Shown here piece by piece: positions 17,759-27,529 of a stretch of DNA of 64,000 bases. The DNA comes from JAVHYG01 sp040390025 (GTDB lineage: Bacteria; Pseudomonadota; Gammaproteobacteria; Diplorickettsiales; Diplorickettsiaceae): NCBI GenBank assembly GCA_040390025.1, contig JAZJZD010000001.1:1-64000 (forward strand), read 5' to 3'. The stretch's first letter is position 1. The number at the start of each line of letters is the position of its first letter. The translations under genes and the position numbers were made by a program. The notes beneath the pieces were generated by a model, which was given only the letters and a program-made list of their open reading frames with translations, did no database searches and was not told the DNA's origin.

Positions 17759-19675
17759 CTAATCGTAGTAATCAGCAGGGCAAAAAGTATGTGTACTGCT
17801 ATCTTCTTTCCATTGCGCTTGAACGCAACCAGCGCCTATGCTTTTATACGTTTTTTTTGAGAAATTTGCTGTTAAAATAAGCCTATTTCCAAATTGGGTT
17901 TCTTGGACTAAACGATTTTTGGTTAACCAGTTAAAGTGAGATAAAGGTTCCAGGCCAGCCATCTGATGTAAAGGTGAAAAAAATTGATAATAGGCCGAAA
18001 AATACTTTGCGTTTTTCTGTAATGTTTTTTTGTCTAATACCCAGATAGGTGGAATATTATAAAGATTTTGTAATAAAGCTTTTGTCTGCATTAGGACAGG
18101 AATTTTTAATTCATTGAGTTCCCAGCGATCAGTAGAAATGACAGAGTCATGTAAAGCGGCTTCATAAAGAGGAAGTCGATAACGTGGATCATAAGAGGCG
18201 TGAATAAATTCATTAGGGGCATTGTATGGTTTAAATAAGACTTTGGGTGCCGAGGTTGGCCACCAGATACCAAATTGTTTTTTATCTTTTAGACAAGGCC
18301 AAAATGCTTGAGAAAAACTCAAAAAACCGCCATTGTTATAGGCAATGACTTCGCTGGACCATGACAATCCTGTTTCAGAGCCTAATACTAACTTTTTAGC
18401 ACTACTTATGTAACGCATGCGTTCAATACGATCTTCTAAATCTTCGATACGTGTCATGGGATGTTGTTTAGAATAATCTTCATAAAGTGGTGATGCGGCA
18501 TCGCAGTCGAGAAAAAGACTATTATCTCCTTTGCTTACCATAGTAGCGATATTCTGCGCTATATTTTTTTCTTTTGATTCTCTTAAACGCAAGGCTTCCG
18601 CGCTTAAATAACAGCCACGATTTCCAAAGCCGGATAAAATACTTCCATTTGGGTAACGAATACAGGCCTCTGGCCATAAATGATTAGGCCATGTCGATGT
18701 TATACTATCGGAAGTTTTTGGATTTTGTGCGTTATCAAAACTATCATAAGGGGCGATTAGATACCCCATATTTTCAGCTGTTTGGACGTAGGTTTTATCG
18801 ATATTATCTTCTCCTTTGACTGGCGAAGCGTCGTAACCTATCCACAAGTGTTTGATCCCGAGCGTATCAAATTTATGCAACATCTCTATATTCTTTCCGT
18901 CACCCCATACCCAGACATGGAAAGCACCGAGTAATTTATTAACATTTGCATTTTCTAATATTTTTTGTTTGAGAGAAACAAACTTATTTTCTTCCATCAA
19001 TAACTGGCGATAATCTAATGCCGGACTAATAGGCGAGTTTCCCGTAGAGTGAATAAATATTTCATACTTCGGAAAATGATCGCGTTTTAAAAAGTTATGG
19101 CTACTTATCAGATAAAGCTGCTTATTTTCTTGTTTAACCTGTACCTCTGTATCTTCGTCATGTTCAGCTATCATTGTGTTGATAACATGTTCCTTATATT
19201 GAATTGCAAAGAAAGGCATACTTAGAGAGAGTATGGGATATTTCTTGAATTCTTCTAGCCAGAAAGGATCGCGGTTAGGCACATACAAACCTTCTCCGTC
19301 AGGAATAATCAAAGCGGTTGCTTGTCGGCTCAAACCTACAACTGGCCATTGAAAGTTTTGTTGTTTATCTGTGGTAAATAGCCAATGCAGACCTTGATCA
19401 TCGGTGCTTACTTTTACATAGATTTTAAGCATAGGATAATACCAGTGTGCATTGTGGGCATCATTTTTTAAATCTTTAACTTCGTCAAAATGATGAGTGT
19501 TTTGTGTTAACTCAATTTTTTCTGAATCATCTGCAGGGGTTAGGGAAATGGCTAATGTCGCTGGATCAATGGTAAATTTTCCTGTTTTACTTGCTAGTTC
19601 AATTATTTCTTTTCCCCAACAGTAGGGTGAAAATAATAAAAAGAAAAATATATATATCAGTCGGGTTTTTAGCAT
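17759..19675 (-). CDS. secreted glycoside-hydrolase-like protein
   Basis: 638 residues with a clear signal peptide (residues 1-21, ending SPYCWG). The N-terminal 230 residues look like a beta-sandwich. The central part looks like a TIM barrel with WIGYDA near 278-283, LFLDCDA at 387-393 and GSETG at 432-436. Asp390 or Asp392 with Glu434 would suit a retaining nucleophile/acid pair about 42-44 residues apart, recalling GH101/GH129-like and DUF5696-type glycosidases. The exact family is not certain. It is probably exported to the periplasm or beyond. It follows the FAD monooxygenase gene by 14 bases, so they share a transcript. A polysaccharide or glycoprotein target is inferred only. Confidence 0.65.
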   Translation of the reverse strand: MLKTRLIYIFFFLLFSPYCWGKEIIELASKTGKFTIDPATLAISLTPADDSEKIELTQNTHHFDEVKDLKNDAHNAHWYYPMLKIYVKVSTDDQGLHWLFTTDKQQNFQWPVVGLSRQATALIIPDGEGLYVPNRDPFWLEEFKKYPILSLSMPFFAIQYKEHVINTMIAEHDEDTEVQVKQENKQLYLISSHNFLKRDHFPKYEIFIHSTGNSPISPALDYRQLLMEENKFVSLKQKILENANVNKLLGAFHVWVWGDGKNIEMLHKFDTLGIKHLWIGYDASPVKGEDNIDKTYVQTAENMGYLIAPYDSFDNAQNPKTSDSITSTWPNHLWPEACIRYPNGSILSGFGNRGCYLSAEALRLRESKEKNIAQNIATMVSKGDNSLFLDCDAASPLYEDYSKQHPMTRIEDLEDRIERMRYISSAKKLVLGSETGLSWSSEVIAYNNGGFLSFSQAFWPCLKDKKQFGIWWPTSAPKVLFKPYNAPNEFIHASYDPRYRLPLYEAALHDSVISTDRWELNELKIPVLMQTKALLQNLYNIPPIWVLDKKTLQKNAKYFSAYYQFFSPLHQMAGLEPLSHFNWLTKNRLVQETQFGNRLILTANFSKKTYKSIGAGCVQAQWKEDSSTHTFCPADYYD

Positions 19676-19689
19676 GTTAGTGTTCCAGG

Positions 19690-21285
19690 TTATTGATTTT
19701 TTTGAAAAAGGGTCTTTAAGTAGTTCTCTACTAAAGTCAAATCACTGCCAAATGAACGAAACCCTATGTAACCGTCGGGTCTAATGACATAACTTGCAGA
19801 TGAAGTAACCCCATAACGCTGAAAAAGGTTTTGATTGGCTAAAGATACAGTAAAATGATGAACTTGTAGCCAGTCGATATAAATGTTTTCTAAAGCCTTT
19901 AATTTTTCTAAATAGTTTACATCTAACTTTTTATGTCCAAATAATAACAAATGCATTGGTTTTTTCTGTAGTAAAGTAAATAGTGTAGATGAATTAAAAG
20001 ATGCGTCGGGTGCGCGATAACCTGCACATGGCCCCTTTTTAAAAGTATTGTCAGCGTCTTCTATAAACTCATAAATAAATGGATTTGTATGATAATGAAT
20101 ATTTAATTGCGACATAAACCAAAATAAACGTTTTTCAGTACTTTTTTTGGAAAAAAGGAATTTAATAAACAAAGGCAATAGTAGATTACGTAATAAAGAA
20201 ACGAGAAAATTTTTAGTTGTCATAAACGAAAAAAATCGATCGGTCGTGTTCAACAAAATCTTGCCTATTCGGTGGCGTTCTGTTTCATAGGTATTTAAAA
20301 TTTTGTTCGACCCTCTTTTTTTCAAGACGAGACCTAATTTCCAGGCTAGATTAGTTGCATCTTGGATTCCTGTATTCATTCCTTGACCACCTACGGGACT
20401 ATGAATATGTGCCGCATCTCCGGCAAGAAAAGCACGTCCGTGATAATAGGTTTGTACACCGCGGTGATGTAAGTGAAATTGTGACATCCAAATTGGATTA
20501 ATTAATTTAATAGATGCTTTCGCAATTTGCTGAGCAGCCAATTCTATTTCTGGGATAGTTGGTGGAGGTAATTTCTCTTCGGCATAAGTACCTAAGCGCC
20601 GTGCTAACATAATTCGACTGAAGTTTTTTGTTAAAGGAATATGGACAAATATTCCTTGTTTAGCTAGAAAGAATAAAAACTTATCATAGGGAAAAGACCA
20701 ATTGATAGTGGCATCAGCCAAGATAAAGCTTTGTTTATAAGCTGCGCCTTCAAATGAAAAATTAAGCGTATGGCGAACGGTACTATGTGCGCCATCACAG
20801 CCTATGATATAAGCGCAAGTAACTAGTTTTATTTCACCCGTTTGCAGATCTTTTATGTTTGCTTGAACGCCTTGTTTATTCTGTGAAAAAAATAGTAGCT
20901 CTTTCTCCCTTTCGATAAAAATGGCTTGCCTTTCTAAAAATTTAATAAAGATATGTTCTGTTTCATTTTGAGGAAGAAAGTAAATGGAAGGAAAAGGGCT
21001 ATTTTGCTGTTTGAATTTCTTAAAACATATTTCTGTTTGTTTTCTTCCATTAATAAAAAAAACAAAATCCATTCCAGTATGTGCTACTTTGAGAAACTCC
21101 GAAGCAAGGCCCAAATTTTGAAAGATCTCCATGGATTTAGCTTGAATAGCAAATGCACGTGATTCATGCGTACGATCTTTTTGCTTATCGATAATGCGAA
21201 AGCGAACACCTAGCCGCAAAAGTTGGCTTGCCATCGTCAACCCCGTAGGACCCGCACCAATAATAAGCACTTCTGTATCAATCAT
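19690..21285 (-). CDS. FAD-dependent aromatic monooxygenase (PheA/TfdB/MhpA-like)
   Basis: Flavoprotein hydroxylase of 531 residues. The FAD-binding GAGPTG is at 10-15, with the ESRAFAIQAKSMEIF stretch typical of the aromatic hydroxylase subgroup. The DG motif GCDGAHSTVR is near 162-171 and the GD motif FLAGDAAHIHSPVGGQGMN starts at 287. The C-terminal 110 residues form the thioredoxin-like domain with a late RPDGYIGFR, as in pentachlorophenol and polyketide-type hydroxylases. The substrate is unknown: phenolic compound, quinone or secondary metabolite. First gene of a two-gene unit with the secreted glycosidase-like protein. Copy B of the repeat lies upstream. Confidence 0.88.
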   Translation of the reverse strand: MIDTEVLIIGAGPTGLTMASQLLRLGVRFRIIDKQKDRTHESRAFAIQAKSMEIFQNLGLASEFLKVAHTGMDFVFFINGRKQTEICFKKFKQQNSPFPSIYFLPQNETEHIFIKFLERQAIFIEREKELLFFSQNKQGVQANIKDLQTGEIKLVTCAYIIGCDGAHSTVRHTLNFSFEGAAYKQSFILADATINWSFPYDKFLFFLAKQGIFVHIPLTKNFSRIMLARRLGTYAEEKLPPPTIPEIELAAQQIAKASIKLINPIWMSQFHLHHRGVQTYYHGRAFLAGDAAHIHSPVGGQGMNTGIQDATNLAWKLGLVLKKRGSNKILNTYETERHRIGKILLNTTDRFFSFMTTKNFLVSLLRNLLLPLFIKFLFSKKSTEKRLFWFMSQLNIHYHTNPFIYEFIEDADNTFKKGPCAGYRAPDASFNSSTLFTLLQKKPMHLLLFGHKKLDVNYLEKLKALENIYIDWLQVHHFTVSLANQNLFQRYGVTSSASYVIRPDGYIGFRSFGSDLTLVENYLKTLFQKNQ

Positions 21286-21373
21286 TTTTTAATAGCCCAT
21301 AAAAAACTATAGATATTTCATTTCCTAAAGTAAAATAGGCGCGCGCAATATGTTATAAATAGCGCTTTTATAG

Positions 21374-21566
21374 GGATATACCGCTCGTACCTGAAAATGC
21401 GAATCTTTCAAAATTCACGACGAGCGGTATATCCGATTACATGACGGGCAAAAGCTTAGCTTTCACACCGTCATTCAAGAGGAGAATTGCGATTCTCCTC
21501 TTGAAAATCTCCATCGCGAGATGAACACTTTAAATGCTAAATCACATTTAAAGTGTAATGGGTATA
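21374..21566 (+). repeat. compound palindromic repeat, copy B (most complete)
   Basis: A 193-base array of hairpins. Stem 1 is a perfect 15-bp pair starting GGATATACCGCTCGT (21374-21388 with 21420-21434). Stem 2 is TGACGG/CCGTCA (21442-21447 with 21468-21473), with an inner AAAGC/GCTTT. Stem 3 is a perfect 14-bp TTCAAGAGGAGAAT hairpin with a 4-base loop (21474-21505). Stem 4 is a perfect 12-bp ACACTTTAAATG hairpin (21525-21536 with 21545-21556). It ends AATGGGTATA. It lies in the shared upstream region of the divergent FAD monooxygenase and psd genes, ending about 30 bases before psd. No coding capacity. Confidence 0.85.
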
Positions 21567-21597
21567 TTCTAATTATAAAGCCTAATAGGGGGATTTT

Positions 21598-22437
21598 TTG
21601 CAAACTTTATTTCAATCTTTGTTACCACAGCATGGTTTATCCCGATTTGCTGGCTGGATTGCCCGCTGTAAACAGCCTTGGATAAAAAATAGACTGATAA
21701 AAAACTTTATAAGGGATTATCAGGTGGATATGAGTTTGGCTGTAAAAGAAAATCCTCATGATTATAGTTGTTTTAATGAATTTTTCACACGCGCTTTAAA
21801 AGCAGAAAAACGTCCTATTGAATCTGATCCTGGCGTGATTGTCTCTCCTGTTGATGGTTCTATTAGTCAATTGGGCGATATAAAGGAAGGTCAGCTTATT
21901 CAGGCGAAGAAGGTAAATTATAGTTTACAAGCTTTATTAGGAGGATCTAATGAGTTGGCAGAACAGTTTCAAAATGGAAAATTTGCTACTTTTTATCTAT
22001 CGCCGCAGGATTATCACCGTGTGCATATGCCTTGTGAAGGAAGTCTAAGAGAAATGATCTATGTGCCGGGCCGATTATTTTCGGTAAACCCACAAACAAC
22101 CGATCAGCTCCCCCAGTTATTTGTCCGCAATGAACGAGTTATTACTTTATTTACAACGCCTGCAGGTTCTATGGCAGTTATTTTAGTTGGCGCTATGCTA
22201 GTGGCTAATATTAGTACAGTATGGGAAGGCGTGGTTGCTCCTGCTACTTTACGACAAATTCGTCGTTGGCATTATTCCGAGAATGCTGTTTTTCTTTCTA
22301 AAGGTAATGAATTGGGTCAGTTTCAATTAGGATCAACCGTTATTATTTTGTTTTCTGCGCATCGTATTCTATGGTCAGATCAACTTAAACCTAACAAGAA
22401 GGTTTGTTTTGGCGAATGCATAGGACAGATAGAATAA
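21598..22437 (+). CDS. psd: phosphatidylserine decarboxylase
   Basis: Converts phosphatidylserine to phosphatidylethanolamine at the inner membrane. The proenzyme is 279 residues and ends with the self-cleavage motif LGST (in FQLGSTVIILF), whose Ser becomes the pyruvoyl cofactor. The conserved SPVDGSISQLG and YHRVHMPCEG stretches are present. It starts at TTG, with a strong AGGGGG ribosome site 6 bases upstream. Its partner pssA lies 5 kb downstream on the same strand. The promoter must overlap or follow the large repeat that ends about 30 bases upstream. Confidence 0.96.
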   Translation: MQTLFQSLLPQHGLSRFAGWIARCKQPWIKNRLIKNFIRDYQVDMSLAVKENPHDYSCFNEFFTRALKAEKRPIESDPGVIVSPVDGSISQLGDIKEGQLIQAKKVNYSLQALLGGSNELAEQFQNGKFATFYLSPQDYHRVHMPCEGSLREMIYVPGRLFSVNPQTTDQLPQLFVRNERVITLFTTPAGSMAVILVGAMLVANISTVWEGVVAPATLRQIRRWHYSENAVFLSKGNELGQFQLGSTVIILFSAHRILWSDQLKPNKKVCFGECIGQIE

Positions 22438-22479
22438 TAAGGTTATACTAGAGTCTGGTTTAGCACGTAGGCATACTCC

Positions 22480-22974
22480 ATGACAATACAAACAGCAAAA
22501 CTCGTTTCTGCGTCGGCTATTCACGATCATACCTACAAGATATTTCCCAATGATCTCAATTCTACTGAGACCGTCTTTGGTGGTTTAATCATGGCAACAC
22601 TCGATAGAGTGGCTTCGGTTGTTGCAGAACGGCATAGTGGGAAATCTTGCGTTACGGCATCGGTGGATGCTATGCATTTTTTACAACCGGCTAAGCGAGG
22701 AGATATATTGATCTTCCAAGCATCTATTAATCGTAGCTGGCAAACCTCTATGGAAGTAGGCGTTCGGGTTTTGGCAGAAGATTACCGTACAGGTGATCGA
22801 CGGCATATGGTTTCAGCCTATTTTACGTTTGTAGCCACTGATGAAAATGGACGTCCAACGGCTGTTCCTCAAGTTATTGCAAAAACCAAAGATGAAAAAC
22901 GTCGCTATGAAGAAGCAGGTTATAGACGAGAGGGTCGGCGTAAAGAAGCAGAAGTGCGGCGCGCGCGGAAATAA
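22480..22974 (+). CDS. acyl-CoA thioesterase, hotdog fold (YciA/YkhA-like)
   Basis: Hydrolyses acyl-CoA to free acid and CoA. The 164-residue protein has the family's FPNDLNSTETVFGG stretch near 22-35, with the catalytic Asp in MATLDRVAS. The hotdog beta strands carry TASVDAMHFLQPAKRGDI. The C-terminal 30 residues are very basic (RRYEEAGYRREGRRKEAEV), longer than in the shortest family members. A TATACTA -10-like sequence lies just after psd. The physiological substrate is not clear from sequence. Confidence 0.9.
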   Translation: MTIQTAKLVSASAIHDHTYKIFPNDLNSTETVFGGLIMATLDRVASVVAERHSGKSCVTASVDAMHFLQPAKRGDILIFQASINRSWQTSMEVGVRVLAEDYRTGDRRHMVSAYFTFVATDENGRPTAVPQVIAKTKDEKRRYEEAGYRREGRRKEAEVRRARK

Positions 22975-23059
22975 GTGTTTTTTAATTAATCTCATTTAAA
23001 CTTTACTCATAGAGATTTTAGAGACGCATTGTTAGAAATAAAAGAAATTTGGAGACAAT

Positions 23060-23836
23060 ATGGCGATTCGAGTAGAGCCTATTTTGGCTTTTAAAGATAA
23101 CTACATTTGGTGCCTTATTAATGACGAAACAAACCATTGTATTATTGTTGATCCTGGAGAGGCAAAGCCTGTTTTAGCTTATCTTAAACGCTTCAAGCTT
23201 TCACTTGATGCCATATTGATTACCCACCATCATTGGGATCATACCAATGGTATAAAAGGGATATTAAACACACATTCTGTTCCAGTTTATGGTCCGGCTA
23301 AAGAAAAAATAATGAGCGTAACCCATCCTGTTGATGAGGGAGATAATGTTCAATTAGCAAATTGGCCGATTACTTTTACTGTACTTGACATTCCTGGTCA
23401 TACGCTTGGACATGTTGCTTATTACGCAGATGGTTTACTTTTTTGCGGCGATACCTTATTTTCCGCAGGCTGTGGCCGGTTATTTGAAGGGACTGCGGAG
23501 CAAATGTTAGCGTCTTTAAATAAGCTGTCAAATCTACCGGATGAGACAAAAATTTATTGTGGCCATGAATATACACTTAATAATCTTCAATTTGCTCAAA
23601 CTGTGGAACCAAATAATCTCCAGATTAAAGAACGTTTAGAAAATGTTCGCGAATTACGCCAAAAGAACTTACCAACGCTTCCTGCTGTATTAGCCAACGA
23701 ACGGCTGATTAACCCTTTTTTACGCTGTGATAATGCAGAGATCGCAGTAAAAATAAAAAAACATAGAGGGAAAAGTTTAGATTCCCTTGCCGAAATATTC
23801 GCTTATCTGCGTCAATGGAAAAATAACTATAAATAG
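23060..23836 (+). CDS. gloB: hydroxyacylglutathione hydrolase (glyoxalase II)
   Basis: Hydrolyses S-lactoylglutathione in methylglyoxal detoxification. It belongs to the metallo-beta-lactamase fold, with the metal-binding THHHWDHTNG near residues 54-63. Further metal ligands are in DIPGHTLGH, the GDTLFSAGCGRLFEG block typical of GloB, and YCGHEYT. The 258-residue length is normal. A GGAGA ribosome site lies upstream. It stands between the thioesterase and a convergent PH-domain gene. Confidence 0.96.
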   Translation: MAIRVEPILAFKDNYIWCLINDETNHCIIVDPGEAKPVLAYLKRFKLSLDAILITHHHWDHTNGIKGILNTHSVPVYGPAKEKIMSVTHPVDEGDNVQLANWPITFTVLDIPGHTLGHVAYYADGLLFCGDTLFSAGCGRLFEGTAEQMLASLNKLSNLPDETKIYCGHEYTLNNLQFAQTVEPNNLQIKERLENVRELRQKNLPTLPAVLANERLINPFLRCDNAEIAVKIKKHRGKSLDSLAEIFAYLRQWKNNYK

Positions 23837-23862
23837 CTTCTCTTTGCAAATTTAAGCATTGA

Positions 23863-24303
23863 CTATTGATTTAATTGTTCCTGAACTTTTTGACGGAATA
23901 CTAGTGGGTTGGGAACTGCTGGAAATAATTCACCTGAACCTCCAACGCCACGGATACAGATAGAGCCGTAATCCAAAAAACGGCCGAATATACTTTGATC
24001 TACTTCTATGCCTTCTATACGCGTTAATAAGTTCTCAAATGAGTAACGACGGATAAAGCCTAATTTAATAACTACTCGCTGATTTGTAATGCCAAACTCC
24101 GAAGTGAAGTAAGCAACTATGGCTGAAAACCAGCTAAGGAGGGCGACGAGTAAAAAAATTCCAGCCATTAAGTGGAGGCCCCAATAAAAAACTAACAATC
24201 CGGCTAATACGGTAAAGAAAGGCTTAAAAAAAATGATCCAATGAGGACGGCACCGGTAAAATACAAATTCATTGCTTGAAAGTGTTTGGTCGATGTAGCT
24301 CAT
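23863..24303 (-). CDS. bacterial PH-domain (bPH2/YdbS-like) membrane protein
   Basis: 146 residues. Two hydrophobic segments (about 24-45 and 47-66) are followed by a bacterial PH domain with the hallmark EFGITNQRVVIKLGFIRRYSFE and the late VGGSGELFPAVPNPLVFR. Such proteins sit in the inner membrane with the PH domain in the cytoplasm; their role is poorly known, though YdbS/YdbT types have been tied to antimicrobial-peptide resistance. It is convergent with gloB and divergent from folB. Confidence 0.85.
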   Translation of the reverse strand: MSYIDQTLSSNEFVFYRCRPHWIIFFKPFFTVLAGLLVFYWGLHLMAGIFLLVALLSWFSAIVAYFTSEFGITNQRVVIKLGFIRRYSFENLLTRIEGIEVDQSIFGRFLDYGSICIRGVGGSGELFPAVPNPLVFRQKVQEQLNQ

Positions 24304-24344
24304 GGATAAAACTCTCTTATTATATTGTTTAGCAAAATATAGAC

Positions 24345-24369
24345 AAGGCAGATAACGATTGTCTGCCTT
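24345..24369 (+). terminator. GC-bearing hairpin upstream of folB
   Basis: AAGGCAGA (24345-24352) and TCTGCCTT (24362-24369) form a perfect 8-bp stem with a 9-base loop, followed by TTT. It sits in the gap between the divergent PH-domain and folB genes. It could be an attenuator-type hairpin in the folB leader or a structured operator. No gene upstream on this strand needs a terminator here. Confidence 0.3.
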
Positions 24370-24469
24370 TTCCCGAGAAGCCGCAAGAGGGAAGCTTGGG
24401 AAGTTGGAGAGTCGTATGTTTGCACGAAGCGGTCGCCAAATATAGTTTGCTTTGCTAAGCTAGCCGTCT

Positions 24470-24835
24470 ATGCATTGCCAATTAATACTCAATAACCTTA
24501 GTCTAAACGTTAAGTTAGGCCATCTAGAAGAAGAGCGAACCTTACCGCAACAGGTTTTAATTCAATTAAAACTGCAATTTATAGGAATTCCTTCGGCTTG
24601 TATTACGGATGATTTGCAAGGCACGTTTTGCTATGCGGCGCTTTCTGCTGAGCTGCAAAAGTTTTGCGATGCTCGTTCTTTTAAGCTAATTGAATTTTTA
24701 GGTTATCAACTCTATCAGTTCTTGAAGAAGAAAATAGCAGAAATGACTTCTGAAAAAATTAATGTTTTTTTATGCGTGACTAAAAATCCTCCGCTTAGCA
24801 ACCTTGAGCAGTCTAGTTTCTCAATCAGCGATTAA
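24470..24835 (+). CDS. folB: dihydroneopterin aldolase
   Basis: Folate biosynthesis: cleaves 7,8-dihydroneopterin to the 6-hydroxymethyl pterin. The 121-residue protein matches the family's layout: an N-terminal strand with VKLGHLEEERTLPQQV, where the first Glu of EEER matches the conserved substrate-binding position. Then come the FCYAALSAELQKF helix (equivalent to xDYAxLxxxI), SFKLIEFLGYQLYQFL (FxLVExLA) and a late VTKNPP that supplies the catalytic Lys. It is divergent enough to warrant some caution. No SD is obvious before the ATG. Confidence 0.8.
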   Translation: MHCQLILNNLSLNVKLGHLEEERTLPQQVLIQLKLQFIGIPSACITDDLQGTFCYAALSAELQKFCDARSFKLIEFLGYQLYQFLKKKIAEMTSEKINVFLCVTKNPPLSNLEQSSFSISD

Positions 24836-24937
24836 ACTTAGGTTTTGGCATAAAGTAATAGTTTATAACGCTAAATAAAATAGAATGGAGCGTCTGAGGT
24901 ATAATTAAATGCCTAGATTGGATACACTATTATAATT

Positions 24938-27529
24938 ATGAAAAACCCAATGGATTTCTCTCAACATACACCCATGATACGTCAGTATCTCAGTATAAAA
25001 GCAAAATATCCGGATAAGCTTTTATTTTATCGTATGGGGGATTTTTATGAATTATTTTATGAAGATGCAATTAAAGCAGCTAAATTATTAGATATAACTT
25101 TAACAAAGCGTGGACAATCGGGTGGTAATGCCATCCCTATGGCAGGCGTACCCTTCCATAGTGTAGAAAGTTATTTAGCGAAACTTGTTAAGCAGGGTGA
25201 ATCTATTGCAATCTGCGAACAAATTTCGGACCCCGTATCTGGAAAAGGGCCTATGGAAAGGCGAGTAACACGAATTATTACACCGGGTACGCTTAGCGAT
25301 GAAGCATTATTAGAAGCACGGCAAACAAATCTTTTACTTTCGCTTAAAGATAAAGAAGCACAGTTTGGCTTAGCCTATTTAGATATGGGGAGCGGCCGAT
25401 TTCATCTCTTACAAGTCAATGGCGAAGAAGCGATAATCAGTGAGTTAGCAAGACTTAATCCGGTTGAATTATTAATCGATGAAACATTTAGTCGTTTGGC
25501 TTTACTAGCACCGTATAAAAATATACGGCGTAGACCCAGTTGGGAATTTGATTTAACAACGGCTACCCATTACCTTTGCCAACAATTCCAAACTCGTGAT
25601 TTAAGTGGCTTTGGTTGTCAAGATTTACCTTTAGCGATTCAAGCAGCGGGGTGTTTGCTCAATTATGCAAAAGATACCCAGCAAGCGGCTGGATTAGCGC
25701 ATATTCAACCTTTACATGTAGAACGACGAGAAGATAGCCTTATCTTAGATGCAACAACACGGCGCAATTTAGAGTTAACGGTTAATCTACAAGGAGGAAA
25801 AAATAATACACTTCTATCCGCTATTGACGAGACCGCGACAGCTATGGGAAGCCGTTTGTTATATCGATGGATACAGCGACCTTTAAGACAGGTTCCATTA
25901 ATTCAAGAACGTCAACAAGCTATTCAACACTTACTAAAGACGCAAGCTTATCCAAGTTTACATAGTGTATTACAGATTATCGGGGATATTGAGCGTATCA
26001 TTACCCGCATTGGCTTAAAATCCGCGAGGCCGCGTGATTTGGTGCAATTGCGTTTAGCTTTAGCAAGTTTACCGGATATTCATAATAAGCTTACTTGCTT
26101 ATACTCTAATGAAGAAAGTAAGACGGATGCTTTACTCATTCGATTAACCCGGGATATCAAAACCTTCCCGAAATTATTTTCTTTATTAAAACAAGCGATT
26201 GTTGAAAATCCTCCGGTTGTTACTCGTGAAGGCGGTGTCATTGCAAAAGGCTATAACGATGAATTAGATGAGTTACAGCAATTGAGTGAGAATGCTGGAC
26301 AATATCTGGTCGACTTAGAAAAACGTGAACGAGAACAGTCGGGGATTAGTACACTTAAGGTTGGCTTTAATCGTGTTCATGGTTACCATATTGAAATAAG
26401 TAAAGGCCAGGCAAAAAATGTGCCACAGCATTATATTCGCCGACAGACTTTGACAAATGCAGAGCGTTTTATCACGCCTGAATTAAAAAAATTTGAAGAT
26501 AAAGCATTGAGCGCGCGTTCCAAAGCATTAAGTCTAGAAAGAAAACTCTATGATGAACTCCTAGATGAATTATTTATATATCTCCATGATTTACAAAGAA
26601 CTACCAACGCATTGGCTCAGTTAGATGTCCTTGTGTGTTTATCGGAGCGCGCAGTGTCGCTTAAACTGGTGTGCCCACAACTAATAAATGACACCGGTAT
26701 CCATATTAAAGGTGGGCGCCATCTGGTTATTGAGCAAGCGATTGATACGCCTTTTGTTGCGAATGATAGCGAATTAATACCAGAAAGAAGTTTATTAGTT
26801 ATTACTGGCCCTAATATGGGTGGTAAATCAACTTACATGCGACAAACGGCCTTAATATGTTTACTTGCCATGACAGGAAGTTTTGTACCCGCCGAAAGTG
26901 TCACTATAGGTGCTATTGATCGTATATTTACTCGAATCGGTGCGTCGGACGATTTGGCAGGTGGGCGTTCAACCTTTATGGTGGAAATGACGGAAACGGC
27001 TTCTATTTTACATAATGCCACTGCACAAAGCTTGGTTATTATGGATGAAATTGGTCGCGGTACAAGTACCTTCGATGGGTTGGCTTTAGCTTTTGCGTGT
27101 GCGGAATATTTGGCAAAAGAAATCAAATGCTATACTTTATTTGCTACGCATTATTTTGAGTTAACAGAGCTTGCTGAAATAATACCAGGAATAGCTAATT
27201 GCCATTTAAAAGCTATCGAACATGAAGATAAAATAGTGTTTTTATATACCGTGAACGAAGGTCCTGCGGATCAAAGCTATGGCTTACACGTGGCACAACT
27301 TGCGGGGGTTCCTAAGACAGTTATTGTGCGAGCTAAAGAGAAGCTAGCAACACTAGAACAAGAGGCCAATTTACCTAATAAAATAGTGCCTTATCCATTA
27401 GCTGCTGAAAAGTCAGTCCCACTTCCAATTATGGAACTGTTGGAGCGTACTGAACCTGATCATTTAGCACCCAAGGAAGCACTTGAGATACTTTATCGAT
27501 TAAAATCCTTGCAAGGAATTAATGTATGA
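24938..27529 (+). CDS. mutS: DNA mismatch repair protein MutS
   Basis: Recognises mismatches and small loops and starts methyl-directed repair. The mismatch-binding [10 protein letters not shown] is at residues 33-42. The connector, lever and clamp domains follow, with a C-terminal ATPase. Its Walker [12 protein letters not shown] begins near residue 624, with [14 protein letters not shown] (Walker B/signature) and [10 protein letters not shown] after it. The 863 residues compare with 853 in E. coli. An ATG 12 bases further in would start closer to the family consensus; neither has a strong ribosome site. It overlaps pssA by 4 bases (ATGA). Confidence 0.98.
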   Translation: MKNPMDFSQHTPMIRQYLSIKAKYPDKLLFYRMGDFYELFYEDAIKAAKLLDITLTKRGQSGGNAIPMAGVPFHSVESYLAKLVKQGESIAICEQISDPVSGKGPMERRVTRIITPGTLSDEALLEARQTNLLLSLKDKEAQFGLAYLDMGSGRFHLLQVNGEEAIISELARLNPVELLIDETFSRLALLAPYKNIRRRPSWEFDLTTATHYLCQQFQTRDLSGFGCQDLPLAIQAAGCLLNYAKDTQQAAGLAHIQPLHVERREDSLILDATTRRNLELTVNLQGGKNNTLLSAIDETATAMGSRLLYRWIQRPLRQVPLIQERQQAIQHLLKTQAYPSLHSVLQIIGDIERIITRIGLKSARPRDLVQLRLALASLPDIHNKLTCLYSNEESKTDALLIRLTRDIKTFPKLFSLLKQAIVENPPVVTREGGVIAKGYNDELDELQQLSENAGQYLVDLEKREREQSGISTLKVGFNRVHGYHIEISKGQAKNVPQHYIRRQTLTNAERFITPELKKFEDKALSARSKALSLERKLYDELLDELFIYLHDLQRTTNALAQLDVLVCLSERAVSLKLVCPQLINDTGIHIKGGRHLVIEQAIDTPFVANDSELIPERSLLVITGPNMGGKSTYMRQTALICLLAMTGSFVPAESVTIGAIDRIFTRIGASDDLAGGRSTFMVEMTETASILHNATAQSLVIMDEIGRGTSTFDGLALAFACAEYLAKEIKCYTLFATHYFELTELAEIIPGIANCHLKAIEHEDKIVFLYTVNEGPADQSYGLHVAQLAGVPKTVIVRAKEKLATLEQEANLPNKIVPYPLAAEKSVPLPIMELLERTEPDHLAPKEALEILYRLKSLQGINV

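Noticed and set aside
24372..24440. G-rich stretch before folB as a possible riboswitch
   Set aside because: No known riboswitch core could be recognised, and only the upstream 8-bp hairpin forms a clear structure.
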